From Effrenium voratum (taxonomy: Eukaryota; Sar; Dinophyceae; Suessiales; Symbiodiniaceae), in assembly GCA_963377175.1 (NCBI GenBank), contig CAUJNA010003505.1, positions 1,516,702-1,580,701 on the forward strand: a DNA stretch of 64,000 nucleotides. The letters are read 5' to 3'. The position numbers and the translations under genes were made by a program. Of this stretch, positions 1 to 9,795 are shown in pieces (the stretch's first letter is position 1; every line of letters starts with the position of its first letter). A model generated the notes under the pieces. The model had not been told where the DNA came from, ran no database searches, and saw only the letters and a program-made list of their open reading frames with translations.

Positions 1-2775
1 GTGGGCTTGTCCTGACAAGAGGGGCGGACTTGAAAGAGGCCCTATTTTGCGACCGCCTTCTTGGATTCTTGACAGGGAACAGGGCTGCTCTTCTCTTGGG
101 GTCCCGGAGGCTGCTCATTTGCTTTGAGTGTTTGTGCTGGCTTGGATGCCAATCTATTCGGGCTGTCCTATTGTGGGAAACACCCAGGTGGAGCTCAAGT
201 GCGATTGAGGTTGACAAGGATGCTGTCGATGGATAGTTTGACAATTCTTGTAACGGTTCGCACTCAGGGAGCCGCAACAAGATGTTGGCTCTCTTTGCTA
301 ATCCACCCGTGATCAGCCTTCCAGCGGGGCCCTCACTTTAGATTTTACAGCCATATAGAATGATGTTTGCTTGATGCAGACAGATACTCTTTGGGTGTTT
401 CCAAAGGAAAACCCGAAGGAACCTAAACAGCCACCTGCTCTCGGTTAGCACATGCTTTGGCGCGAGACAGGCAACCTTCCGCCGAGACAAAGGAAGGACT
501 GGGATGCTGAGAGCGTGAACGATGGAAACACCCCTCACAGTTTCGCAGCTTCCTGGCAGGAGCAGATGAAGCAACAGAGTGGTGTGAAGCAGAGCAAGGT
601 GCTTTGCTGACTGGTGAGACCTGGCCTGTGGATTGCCAAGCCCTGCCAGGACTCGGAAGACGCTGATTCTCATAAGGTCCAAAGATTCATGGCAGATGCC
701 AGCCTCATTGCACGCGGCATTTGCCAGATGGCAGGTGTCCAATCCCATGTCCAGAAGTGCACGAGGTTCGATCATCCCAGAGAGAGAGAAAGATTGGAAG
801 TCATCCCCTGCTCCAGGTGAAAGATCCCATGGAAGCTGCTAACCTCAAGCCCAGCGGCCAGGCGGCATTCGAGTTTGAAGGTTCGGCGCTGTCAAAAATG
901 GGGTGCGGTATTTTGTTATGTTGCTTTCCGGCAATCCCACAATGGCTGACAAGGCAAAAGGGACATGGACACCAACCACACGCCAGCATGAATATCAGCC
1001 CCGTCCCCTGTGGGTTGGCAATAGATACCGAGCGACATTCTAAAGAGATGACTTCAGCAGTGCTTGCTTTAGAATCCTTAGACAAGGTGGTAAGCGAGCT
1101 TTGCATTGCCCCATGCCTTGCAAAGCATGTGCGTTTGAGTTTTCCATGGTTTCATCCACGCGAGCGCACCCACAAAGGATGGAGCCGAAATGAATACACA
1201 TGTACTGTAGTGAAGAAGTGTGTCCTGTCATGTTTGACCACAGCTTTGCAGTGAAATTAAAGTATGTGGATATCAGCACACGCCAAGAAGTTGTATATTC
1301 AACCCCAACAGGCCATAAGTTTGATCACTGGCTACCTTCAAAGTATCTACCCTGTTGCCAAGGCAGAATCAGCTCGGCGCCCAGGGCAGAATCGCAGAAT
1401 CCGAAGGCCGGAAGTGGACGAGCAACAGAGGCGCCGGCGGTACGGTGATCGTTTCAGAGAATTGGAGTGCAACGAGCACCCATGGAGACAGGGACTGTCA
1501 CGACATGTCACGACGGCTCATGGCAAATGTTTTGTGAAAGATCGGGGAATGGAGAAATGGCCGGAAGTGCCTTCCCCTACAGCCATGGGCGCACGGCCAA
1601 AAAGAAGTGCGGACTTGCATTCAAATGTTTTGAACCTTGCTGTGCAGATTGCTTGAGCTACGACCTTTGGTTTGAGAGTTGAGCCATAGAATACAGCAAG
1701 ACCCCATGATGGCCAGAAAGGCAATGTAAGTCACGCAAGTCAAAGCTTCGCATCAACAAATAGCACAGTCACGAATTTCAATTGTTTGGACAGTCTTTGG
1801 ACCCGGTGTGTCGCAGTTTCAATATGTTCACCCTGTGAAGTGCCTGTGAGCTTCTATTTTGAACCTTTGAGCGATGGCTGAAGCAGGTTGGATCCAAAGC
1901 GACATGTCCCCTCGCCATGACTCTCTGACAGGTCAAGACGCAGGAGGACTCGGCAAATTCTGCAAGGGGAACAAGTCACCCAATTGGCTGAGTTCAGACG
2001 GGCGTATGCCTGAGTATTTTGCCACGGTTTGACGCTGTGAGGCGACAACCCGTCTCCTGGAACAGGCCAGTCGGCGGGACAGATGCCTGTTTAAGTACTA
2101 GTGCGGTGTTGTGTTTCATGTTGGCTTCAGGTTCATATTTTGCGTGTTTATTGTTTACATTCCAATGTGGAACCAACTGTGCCGGAGGCGAGCAACAGGC
2201 ACCTGAGCAAAGCGAGCATGGCGAGCGAAGCCGCGGCGAGCGGGGAGACCGCAGACCCAAGGCGAAGACATCCAGGGTTGGCGTTTTGAGCAGGTGCCTT
2301 GTGTGTTTGACGACTCCTGTTTTTAGGAGACACTCCTCTAAACGGCGGGTTGCCCCCCCGCCCCCACTTGAAGCATCTTCAAACCAGTGACAGGGTGGTG
2401 GCCGGAATCGAGGAGGCCAAGGTCCTATCGGCTCCACCTCCGGAGACCGCAACTGGAATCGAGCTCAAGGAGGAGCTCATCTCGGGGTGGTCTTTGGAAA
2501 TGCCACATGGTTGGTTTGCGCTTGGTTTCCATTGTAACACCAACCAACCACTTGATTTTGAAAATTAATGGTTTCCTGAATGTGTAGGATTCTCTTGGAG
2601 GTATGCCGATCTTTCCCGCAGAAGGTGGCAAAAGCACAACCCTTACCAATTCTAGTTTGCCAAAGCAGCTGCCGTGTCGATGTACTTGTGCTTGGTGTAG
2701 AGGTGATCTCAGGCTGCCTTGTGACCCCAACTGTATTTGTCATGACTATATTATAGGGTGGCTGCGCATGTATTT
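1..2775. other. No supportable gene
   Basis: ORFs of 60-180 codons occur on both strands, but none shows a recognisable domain, a signal peptide or exon joins I could support. The minus-strand frame at 338-775 is the least random looking (145 codons, hydrophobic patches), but I cannot assign it. No long tandem repeat is visible apart from a short C-run near 2345-2365. Treated as intergenic or intronic sequence. Confidence 0.5.
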
Positions 2776-2777
2776 CC

Positions 2778-2862
2778 CTGCCTGCTTGCCTGTCCGCTTG
2801 CTGGCTGGCTTGCTTGCTGGCTGGCTTGCTTGCTGGCTGGCTGGCTGGCTGGCTTGCTTGTT

Positions 2863-2952
<90 letters not shown>

Positions 2953-2980
2953 TGGTTGATTGTTTGTTTGTTTGTTTGTT
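2778..2980. repeat. (GCTT)n tetranucleotide microsatellite
   Basis: A GCTT/GGCT-rich tract that becomes pure GCTT from about 2865 to 2950 and then grades into GTTT units. It is open in several frames, which yields artefactual poly-(Leu-Ala-Cys) and poly-(Lys-Gln-Ala-Ser) ORFs on opposite strands. Related GCTT tracts occur at 19216-19312 and 30330-30395. Confidence 0.95.
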
Positions 2981-3533
2981 ATTGTCCGAGAAAGCTTGTA
3001 CAAGTAAAGGGGCAAAGAGGCAAAACAAATTATTGTTGGAGACTCGTTGGGTGCAGATCCTGAAGCTTGAGTTGTTAGTTGAATTGAGGTTTCCTCATAA
3101 GACAAATGAGCCAAACGAGTCTCCCCTCGTGAAAGGAGGAAGATCTTACCGCACCAGCCACGGCCTCCGATTGCTGTTGTTCGTAATTTGAAGTTCCATT
3201 GCTGCGTTTCAGGCAGATGGCCTTTAATCCTTGGGCAGCCTCCACAGGCGGTGCCTACAAGGGGGCGCATGGTGGCTCCAAGCAATCCAGAAGGATCTCT
3301 TCATTTTGCGACACTCGCGGGAAGGCCATGATCTGGCTGGCTGTTTTCTGCTTTTGCAGGTCCGGCTCGACAAATCTCTGCCAGGCTCGCTCATTGATGC
3401 CGATGTGCAGCCGAATAATGCAACTCACACAGCTGTACTGTACATGCCGTATATGCCAAAGAGGGACTTCTGCCCGAAAACAAGCGGACATGCTTGTGCA
3501 TGTGCAAGCACGCTCGAAGCCAAGATCTGGCAG

Positions 3534-3880
3534 GTGCAGCAGAACAATGCGTCCTTTGCCGCGAGGACGTAATACTGCACCCCTCCAACCATCAACTGAC
3601 AGTGGAGATGCAAGAGTCAGAGAACCATGGACACGTGCCTGGGATAGGAGCAGCCATCTTATGTCAGCATCGGTAGATGCAGGCTGGGTAGTTTTGGCAC
3701 TACTTCACTTCGCTCTTCACCACTGCGATTCCTAGGCACGCAGAGGTCTGCTGGGTTTGCACCCTTCGCCTGAGATTCCTCAACCAGGATGCCCTGATAG
3801 GAAGATGTTGGAAGCTTTGCTTGTACTTGAACGCTCGCAAGGACACGCGCTGCCCCCTCTGCAACGAGGAGCTGGGAGAG
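3534..3880 (+). CDS. RING-finger exons of the Hel2/ZNF598-like gene
   Basis: Four exons. 3534?-3565 supplies the first zinc pair (TGC at 3548 and 3557). 3648-3682 encodes PSYVSIGRC. 3736-3787 encodes HAEVCWVCTLRLRFLNQ. 3842-3880 encodes DTRCPLCNEELGE. Introns: 3566-3647 (82 nt, GA-AG), 3683-3735 (53 nt, GC-AG), 3788-3841 (54 nt, GA-AG) and 3881-3929 (49 nt, GT-AG). Unspliced, every frame hits stops or loses zinc ligands. Spliced, the ligand spacing of the CWVC-to-CPLC half equals that of ZNF598 residue for residue. The first exon boundary at 3534 (after CAG) is a guess. Confidence 0.75.
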
Positions 3881-6722
3881 GTCTGCGGATCCTCAGATCT
3901 CCGGCTCTACTTTGTCATTCTCATGTTAGGTCCTGCTGACGACCGACAGAAATGCATCAATGGAGCCAATTGCACCTTGGCTTTAGAGTGTCAATCTAAT
4001 GTTTTGCGACTTTCAGTTGTGGGAATCGAGGATTTACTTGGACTGAACCACGAGCATCCTTGGATTTACTTTGCAGATGAGACCATTCGTCCGGCCCTTG
4101 GGGCCGACGCGTGCTTGAGTACTGTAGCTGTTGCCGCATGCTTGCCACATGAACAACGAGTTGTTTTCAGGGTCAACCACTGTGGCAAAGGGAATAAAGC
4201 TGGATTCACTCACCAAGTTGCCATTTGCAACTGGTGGCTTATTGGCCAAGTTTCTATGTTAGGCAGGAGCACGATGAATATTCATGGTTCCTAACATAGG
4301 CAACCTTTTTGACCCTTTGGATACTGTTTAAGGGGAGATCATCCTATTTTTGGACACGCCAAGACCCCAAACCACGAGATTAGCTCATTTTTGGAAACAT
4401 CCGTCTCTCACATCCTAGGCAGAGCGGTGTTGCAGCTGCTGGGCTATCGCTGTGAAATCGAGGGCTGCAGCCTAAGCTAGAATGCGTGCCTCAACATGAA
4501 GCTCCAGCCCCTTGTAAATAGCTTTGAGAAGCAGCTCACTGGGAACCAAAAGGCAATCTAGACTCCAAACGATTGCCTTTCCTCTTTTTGTTCCATTGCA
4601 ATCCACTTTACTTTGACGCCTCATATCAGGCGCAAACGTGTTTGCACACGTGTTTGAGTGAAGTCCTTCTGAGGATGTGAGAAAAAGGACGTTGCATTCC
4701 GTTCTCTAAAAACTCTGGAGGACCGAGCAACGTGCAGTCAGGCAACTTCAGGCAGAGAGATTGTTGGTCAAACGTAGCGCGCGTGCACATGGAGGACCAC
4801 CTGTGGCACACGCACTGGCGACAACTTTGCAAGGTTTGTCTTCATGACAGGCTGTGGGAGTGATCTAGCCCAGTTTCCAACTTGCACTGGAGTAGTCATT
4901 TGTCACGAGATGTAACGAGTTTGGAATTAGTAGTTGCCATTCTACCATTCCTGTTGCTCTTTTCGGTTCACGAACAGCATTTCGATGCGTTCTGGAGGCC
5001 TGCGTTCATCTGCGAACAGCGCGCCTGTGGCTGAGTCCAGCATTCGGTACCTAGCCACGACTTGATTGATATCAATTCTCGGCTTAGGTCTACGATTCAA
5101 GCGACATGGATCGACACAATCGTGAAGGTGATACCTCATGGCTGAATCTCAGCAGCAAGTTGTTGGAGGGTTCCAGTTTTTGCCAAAGCTAGACTCAAAC
5201 TGATGGTTTTCTTGTCGTGAAAAATCAAGCATCAAATCAACCCCAGGCTTAAACCTAGGGCAGTTGAAGAAGAACCCTGTGGTATGATGAAGGCACTCCA
5301 GTCATTGTCGTGAGCCCAGGTCGAAGGAGCAAGATGCTATGCCGACAGCTGCTCGCTCAAATCAAATTGGCTTGCACAGATCAATTGCACATGGACATGT
5401 AAACTGGGGCACCCACTCGGAAGGATGGAGCGCAAAAGAGAGACCGAAAGGACACCTCACATCTTGATCCCACGGCAAAGGTACCACCTCATCCACGCTG
5501 CGAGTTTTGCAAGCAGAGGCATCCACCAGATGCAGCATGGCTCCATGTGATTGCCCGGGATGGCTTTGTCAGGTTCTTCAACGATGACAATTTGCTCATG
5601 CATATGAACTTAAGGCAGGACCTCAACCGAAGCACTTGACGGAGAGCGGAGCGCGCAAGGCACGTGCAATGCCAAATATGCGACACCTTGGGTTACAAGA
5701 ACGAGTTCTTCTTGAACCCAAAGTGCCAGATGCCTACTGACTGGACAAACTACATGTCTCGCCCCATCATCCAGAGCCACTAGAGTCACTAGAGTTGCTT
5801 TGTTAAGCATTATCTAAAAAACATCATAAGAGTTTGCAGGGAGATATGGGAAGCAGCCATGCCGCCTTGCTGCGTAGTGTTTGCGTTTGAGGCTTGTCCC
5901 GCCACTGGGAGGAGAAACACCACGTGTGTGCTCACAAGGACTGCTTCGATTTGATTCCTTTCTGTTTGGATTGATTGTAGTTTGGGTTTTGCGGCCTCGG
6001 GCAATCACATCAAATTGGAGCGCCAGTGGTGAAGCGTGATGTGATTTTGGCAGAAGAGATCTTCATTCTGCAGTTGCTACGTAGCGGACAATCAGCCAGG
6101 ACTGCGCAACAGACGGGTATCGCCAGACAGCCTTTGCTGAAGAGAAGGCAAGTGTATGGAAATTCTTGCAGCATCGAGCCAAGTCCATGCACGCATGAGC
6201 AGGCACTTATGGATCACTACGAGAGAGTTCACAAGCAGAAGTTTGCAGATGAAAAGGTCCGGAGCTCAGAAGGCCTCGGGGCAGCAAAACAGCACGAGCC
6301 ACCTGTCTGCTTCCATTGCACTCAGGCCAGAGGGCGAGTGATGATGGGCTCCAATCAGGAGGCAGATTGAACCATTCGACGCTCTAATACCCTTTGTGGG
6401 AGTTGTCCATTGGACCTCGCTATGGGTATCCATTTGTTTTCGAACCCTGCGGGGCTTTGCCAGTGGACCAGGAAAGCCGGCGCAACGCTTCTCGGTCGCT
6501 CGTGCAGGACACGAGCGCAATCCGAAGGCGCAGAGGTGTGGCACTCAGAGCAAGGCCGCGACTGGCCCAGTTGAGAAAGCTTCATGCAACCGTAAACAAT
6601 CTACAGAGCAAGGAGGAGAGGCGTGACAATGAATCATGTTCTTGTGATGTTTGTAGGTTGAGAGCAAACGTGCTTGCGCACTTAGCAAAGAAGCGGCCTG
6701 GATGTTGATTTGTTCACACACC
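3534..6722 (+). CDS. Hel2/ZNF598-type RING and zinc-finger E3 ubiquitin ligase, split into many small exons (partial model)
   Basis: Family role: Hel2/ZNF598 ubiquitinates 40S ribosomal proteins on collided ribosomes and starts ribosome-associated quality control in the cytosol. What is seen: a RING (CVLC, GRC-x-H, VCWVC, CPLC), the family linker IYFAD, and then zinc-finger segments in family order: C-x4-C after a QLLGY motif, an HTHW..LCKVC finger, a YDSSDMDRHNREGD helix, PHPRCEFC, NLLMHMN, CQICDTLGYKNEFF, and LMDHYERVH. Exons fixed by frame and family spacing: 3534?-3565, 3648-3682, 3736-3787, 3842-3880, 3930-3962?, 4031-4088, 4419-about 4470, 4752-4850, 5088-5129, 5451-5518, 5573-5614, 5660-about 5715, about 6203-6235. 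A DVDLFTHQ segment at 6701-6724 may be the next exon. Not located: the N-terminus, the F-x-x-E segment between 4850 and 5088, and the C-terminal tail. The spacing match to the animal family is residue-exact across five joins, so the family call is strong. Whether the gene is intact is not proven. Confidence 0.78.
4089..4418 (+). other. 330-nt intron carrying a nested palindrome
   Basis: A GT-AG intron between IYFADETIR and RAVLQLLGYRC. The join restores exactly the family distance of 18 residues from the F of FAD to the first finger cysteine. Inside it, CTATGTTAGG (4254-4263) pairs perfectly with CCTAACATAG (4290-4299), and the loop contains the 12-nt palindrome ATGAATATTCAT (4274-4285). This could be a relic of a small hairpin element. 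No target-site duplication was identified. Confidence 0.6.
5088..5715 (+). CDS. Zinc-finger exons of the Hel2/ZNF598-like gene
   Basis: 5088-5129 encodes VYDSSDMDRHNREG. A 321-nt GA-AG intron (5130-5450) follows; its 5' end GATACCTCA is nearly repeated as GACACCTCA at the downstream exon start. 5451-5518 carries DTSHLDP and PHPRCEFCKQ. 5519-5572 is a 54-nt GC-AG intron. 5573-5614 encodes FFNDDNLLMHMNL. 5615-5659 is a 45-nt GC-AG intron flanked by AAGGCA. 5660 onward encodes HVQCQICDTLGYKNEFF. Across these joins the histidine and cysteine positions match the ZNF598 multi-finger block with no gaps. Confidence 0.78.
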
Positions 6723-6893
6723 AAACCGCTCTCTCGTTCGAATCTTTCTTGGTCTCCTGACAGAGGAGGTGGACATCATCAGTCTCGTCGCACAGATAGC
6801 GTAGAACAGGAAATGGTGTGTTATGCACGGCCGACTATGTTGCCAGGACTCTTACATTCAAAGTGTCGTGGGAAGGTCTTCCACAGGGTGCCA

Positions 6894-6930
6894 TTGGCAC
6901 ATATTGGCACATATTGGCACATATTGGCAC
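6894..6930. repeat. 10-bp tandem repeat, about 3.7 copies
   Basis: TTGGCACATA is repeated head to tail with no mismatches. No function can be read from it. Confidence 0.95.
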
Positions 6931-8160
6931 AAGGCCCGCATGGAAGCTCCGTTGAAACCAAGGCCGCGGAGCGGAGGACCTTGATCCCATCCAGTTCCGA
7001 TGGCCGTGGCAACCTGAGATATCTGTTCGAATTCGCCGGTTGTTTCCTTTCCATTCCTTGCGTTTGTCATTGCCCGGTTTAGGACCACCGCCATTCCAGA
7101 GGACTACAACACAGATGCCACCGAGGCCTGTCTGTTGGAGAGATGAAACGAGCAACGGGAAACCAACAATTGACAGTGGGCCTTGTTTGGTCGTTCCCTG
7201 TCAGTTTCGGGGATGGTGTATTGCTGTAGGGCAGTGGGTAGTCCGCAATTCATTTATTGGGGCATTTAAATGGCAACACGAGTTCATGCAAGGAAGGTCC
7301 CTGGCATCAAAAGAGCCGGCAATCTTGAACAGTTGGCTGTGCTCTTCCGTCATGCCGTGCAGGAGGACTACAGATACAATCGCTTTCCAAACCGGCTGAT
7401 CATCCCGCTTACGCGGGGCAGTGAGGGCAAAGGCGCAAGTGGCACGGATGCAGGGCACAAAGTTGAGCTCTCAGGCTGGCGGCCAAAAGAGAATGGAGAG
7501 GCGCAGAGAGCTGACCCAAGGGGTTGCCGGGGAAGCAACTCAGCGCTTTGCCTTCCAGGAAGGTGAGCCAGATGCGCCAGAAGCAGAAGGCTTGTTTTCG
7601 CTGGTGGAGGGGGCTGGAGCGTGGCATGGTTCCTGAGGCGAAGAGCAAGAAGAAGCAGACAAAGAGGCAAGGCTGTGTTCGCTGGCATTGCAAAAAACCA
7701 GCAGAATTTGTTCCGTTGTTGTTACTATCATCTCTGGAAACAACACAAAGAAGGGTTTGCTATACCTGATGCAAAGAAACAAAGTTGTGCCTGAGCCTGA
7801 GTCATCTGAGTCCATGCGGAAGCGCCGTGAGGAGTTTGATTTGCACCCTGAGCTGGAGAAGCTGGGCATTGACCGTGGGGGCCAGAGACGAGTCGGATCG
7901 CGACTCGAAAGCTTCCGGCTGAGGCGCTATTTCCACAGACGGGCCTCGTGCTGGAGCCTGGGCCCTCAGATCCAGCTTGCCCCAAATGACAAGATGTGTA
8001 GCATCCGAAAGGCACCCATTTGTTGCAACCCGTGAGAGCACTCAATCCGCGCTAGCGTTATGACCCTCAGAGATAGGCAATCACTGAAAATCAGCAAAAA
8101 TATAAAAATACAGACGCGGAAACAAACAAAAAACAACACAAAAAAACAAAAAAAGAACAA
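6931..8160. other. Unassigned stretch, no convincing gene
   Basis: Several overlapping short ORFs exist on both strands. One frame at about 7764-7900 (+) is charged and exon-like (ESSESMRKRREEFDLHPELEKLG), and could be an exon of the upstream gene or of an unrelated one. I could not solve any join. The A-rich flank of the 8.16-kb satellite begins near 8085. Confidence 0.4.
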
Positions 8161-9610
8161 CTAAAAAACAAAAAACTGCAGCCAGAAACCCTTCAGGGGC
8201 AGACCAGGTATCCAAAATGTGCAAAAACACGGGGAAAAAAACAAAAATAACAAACAAAAAACAAATAAAAAACAAAATGCAGCCCGGGGCACTTCAGGGG
8301 CAGACCAAGCATGCAAAATGTGTAAAAACACGAGGAAAGAAACAAAAAAAGAGCAAAAAAAGAATAAACAAAGAACAAAAAGAGAACAAAAAAAGAACAA
8401 ATAAACAACAAAATGCAGCCCGGGACACTTCAGGGGCAGACCAGGCATCCAAAATATGCAAAAACACGAGGAAAAAAAAAAAGAACAAAAAAAGAACAAA
8501 ATGCAGCCCGGGACACTTCAGGGGCAGACCAGGCATCCAACATGTGCAAAAACACGAGGAAAAAAACAAAAAAAGAACAAACAAAAAAAAACAAAGAACA
8601 AAAAAAGAACAAATAAACAACAAAATGCAGCCCGGGACACTTCAGGGGCAGACCAGGCATCCAAAATGTGTAAAAACACGAGGAAAAAACAAAAAAAGAA
8701 CAAAAAAAGAACAAAATGCAGCCAGGGACACTTCAGGGGCAGACCAGGCATCCAAAATGTGCAAAAACACGAGGAAAAAAACAAAAAAAGAACAAAAAAA
8801 GAACAAATAAAACACAAAATGCAGCCCGGGACACTTCAGGGGCAGACCAAGCATGCAAAATGTGTAAAAACACGAGGAGAAAAAAAAAGGGAAAAAAAAG
8901 AACAAAAAAAGAACAAATAAGCAACAAAAAAAGAACAAATAAACAACAAAATGCAGCCCGGGACACTTCAGGGGCAGACCAGGCATCCAAAATGTGCAAA
9001 AACACGAGGAAAAAAACAAAAAAAGAACAACAAAAGAACAAAAAAAACAAATAAACAACAAAATGCAGCCCGGGACACTTCAGGGGCAGACCAGGCATCC
9101 AAAATGTGCAAAAACACGAGGGAACAAAATGTGACACTTCAAAAACATGTGCGAAAAACAAAAAAAGAACAAAAAAAGAAAAAACAAAGAACAAAAAAAG
9201 AACAAATAAACAACAAAATGCAGCCCGGGACACTTCAGGGGCAGACCAGGCATCCAAAATGTGCAAAAACACGAGGAAAAAAACAAAAAAAGAACAAACA
9301 AAGAACAAAAAAGAACAAAATGCAGCCCGGGACACTTCAGGGGCAGACCAGGCATCCAAAATGTGCAAAAACACGAGGAAGAAAACAAAAAAAGAACAAA
9401 AAAAGAACAAACAAAGAACAAAAAAAGAACAAAAAAAGAACAAAATGCAGCCCGGGACACTTCAGGGGCAGACCAGGCATCCAAAATGTGCAAAAACACC
9501 AGGAAAAAAACAAGAAAGGAACAAACAAAAAGCAAAAAAAGAACAAAAAAAGAACAAATAAACAACAAAATGCCGCCCGTGACACTTCAGGGGCAGACCA
9601 GGCATCCCTG
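8160..9610. repeat. Satellite of 13 units: 62-bp GC-rich core plus variable A-rich spacer
   Basis: The core runs from ATGCAGCCCGGGACACTTC through GGGGCAGACCAGGCATCC to AAAAACACGAGG. It recurs 13 times, with GGGCAGACC near 8199, 8297, 8432, 8520, 8643, 8735, 8838, 8968, 9080, 9237, 9330, 9465 and 9588. Cores are nearly identical. Spacers of AAAAAAGAAC/AACAAA units vary from about 30 to 110 nt. The first units are the most divergent and the last is cut off after GGCATCC. Both strands are open in several frames, which explains the long lysine-rich and Phe/Leu-rich ORFs here; I regard these as non-coding. Confidence 0.93.
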
Positions 9611-9795
9611 TTTCCCTTTTTCTGTGCATGCGTGTTGTTTGTTTTCTGTTTTTTTGTCTGATTGTTTTCTGTTTTTTTGTTTTGTTTTTTCCCCGGGGTG
9701 TTTTTTTTGTTTTGTTTTGTTTTTCAGTGTGTATTTTTGGTTTGTATTGTTTTTGTTTTTTGTTTGTTTTTTGTATCTTTTTTGTACTTCCCAGT
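9611..9795. repeat. T-rich tract closing the satellite
   Basis: About 185 nt of TTTTTTGTTTTG-type sequence follows directly on the A-rich array. Its composition is the complement of the array spacers, so transcripts or single strands could pair back. It could also be a poly-T end of a minus-strand retroposed element. Confidence 0.7.

Noticed and set aside
2477..3285. ORFs with Lys-Gln-Ala-Ser or Leu-Ala-Cys repeats
   Set aside because: Translation of the GCTT microsatellite.
3688..3735. An unspliced reading of the RING region through FALHHCD into the next exon
   Set aside because: It needs a frameshift with no room for an intron. The GC-AG intron 3683-3735 gives GRC-R-H in frame and the right ligand spacing.
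4942..5139. Minus-strand ORF of 65 codons with protein-like composition
   Set aside because: It lies antisense to the exon at 5088-5129, which is fixed by family alignment; the ORF is most likely a shadow.
8217..9661. Overlapping Lys-rich plus ORFs and Phe/Leu/Cys-rich minus ORFs
   Set aside because: Both strands and several frames are open at once through the satellite, which is typical of a stop-poor repeat and not of a gene.
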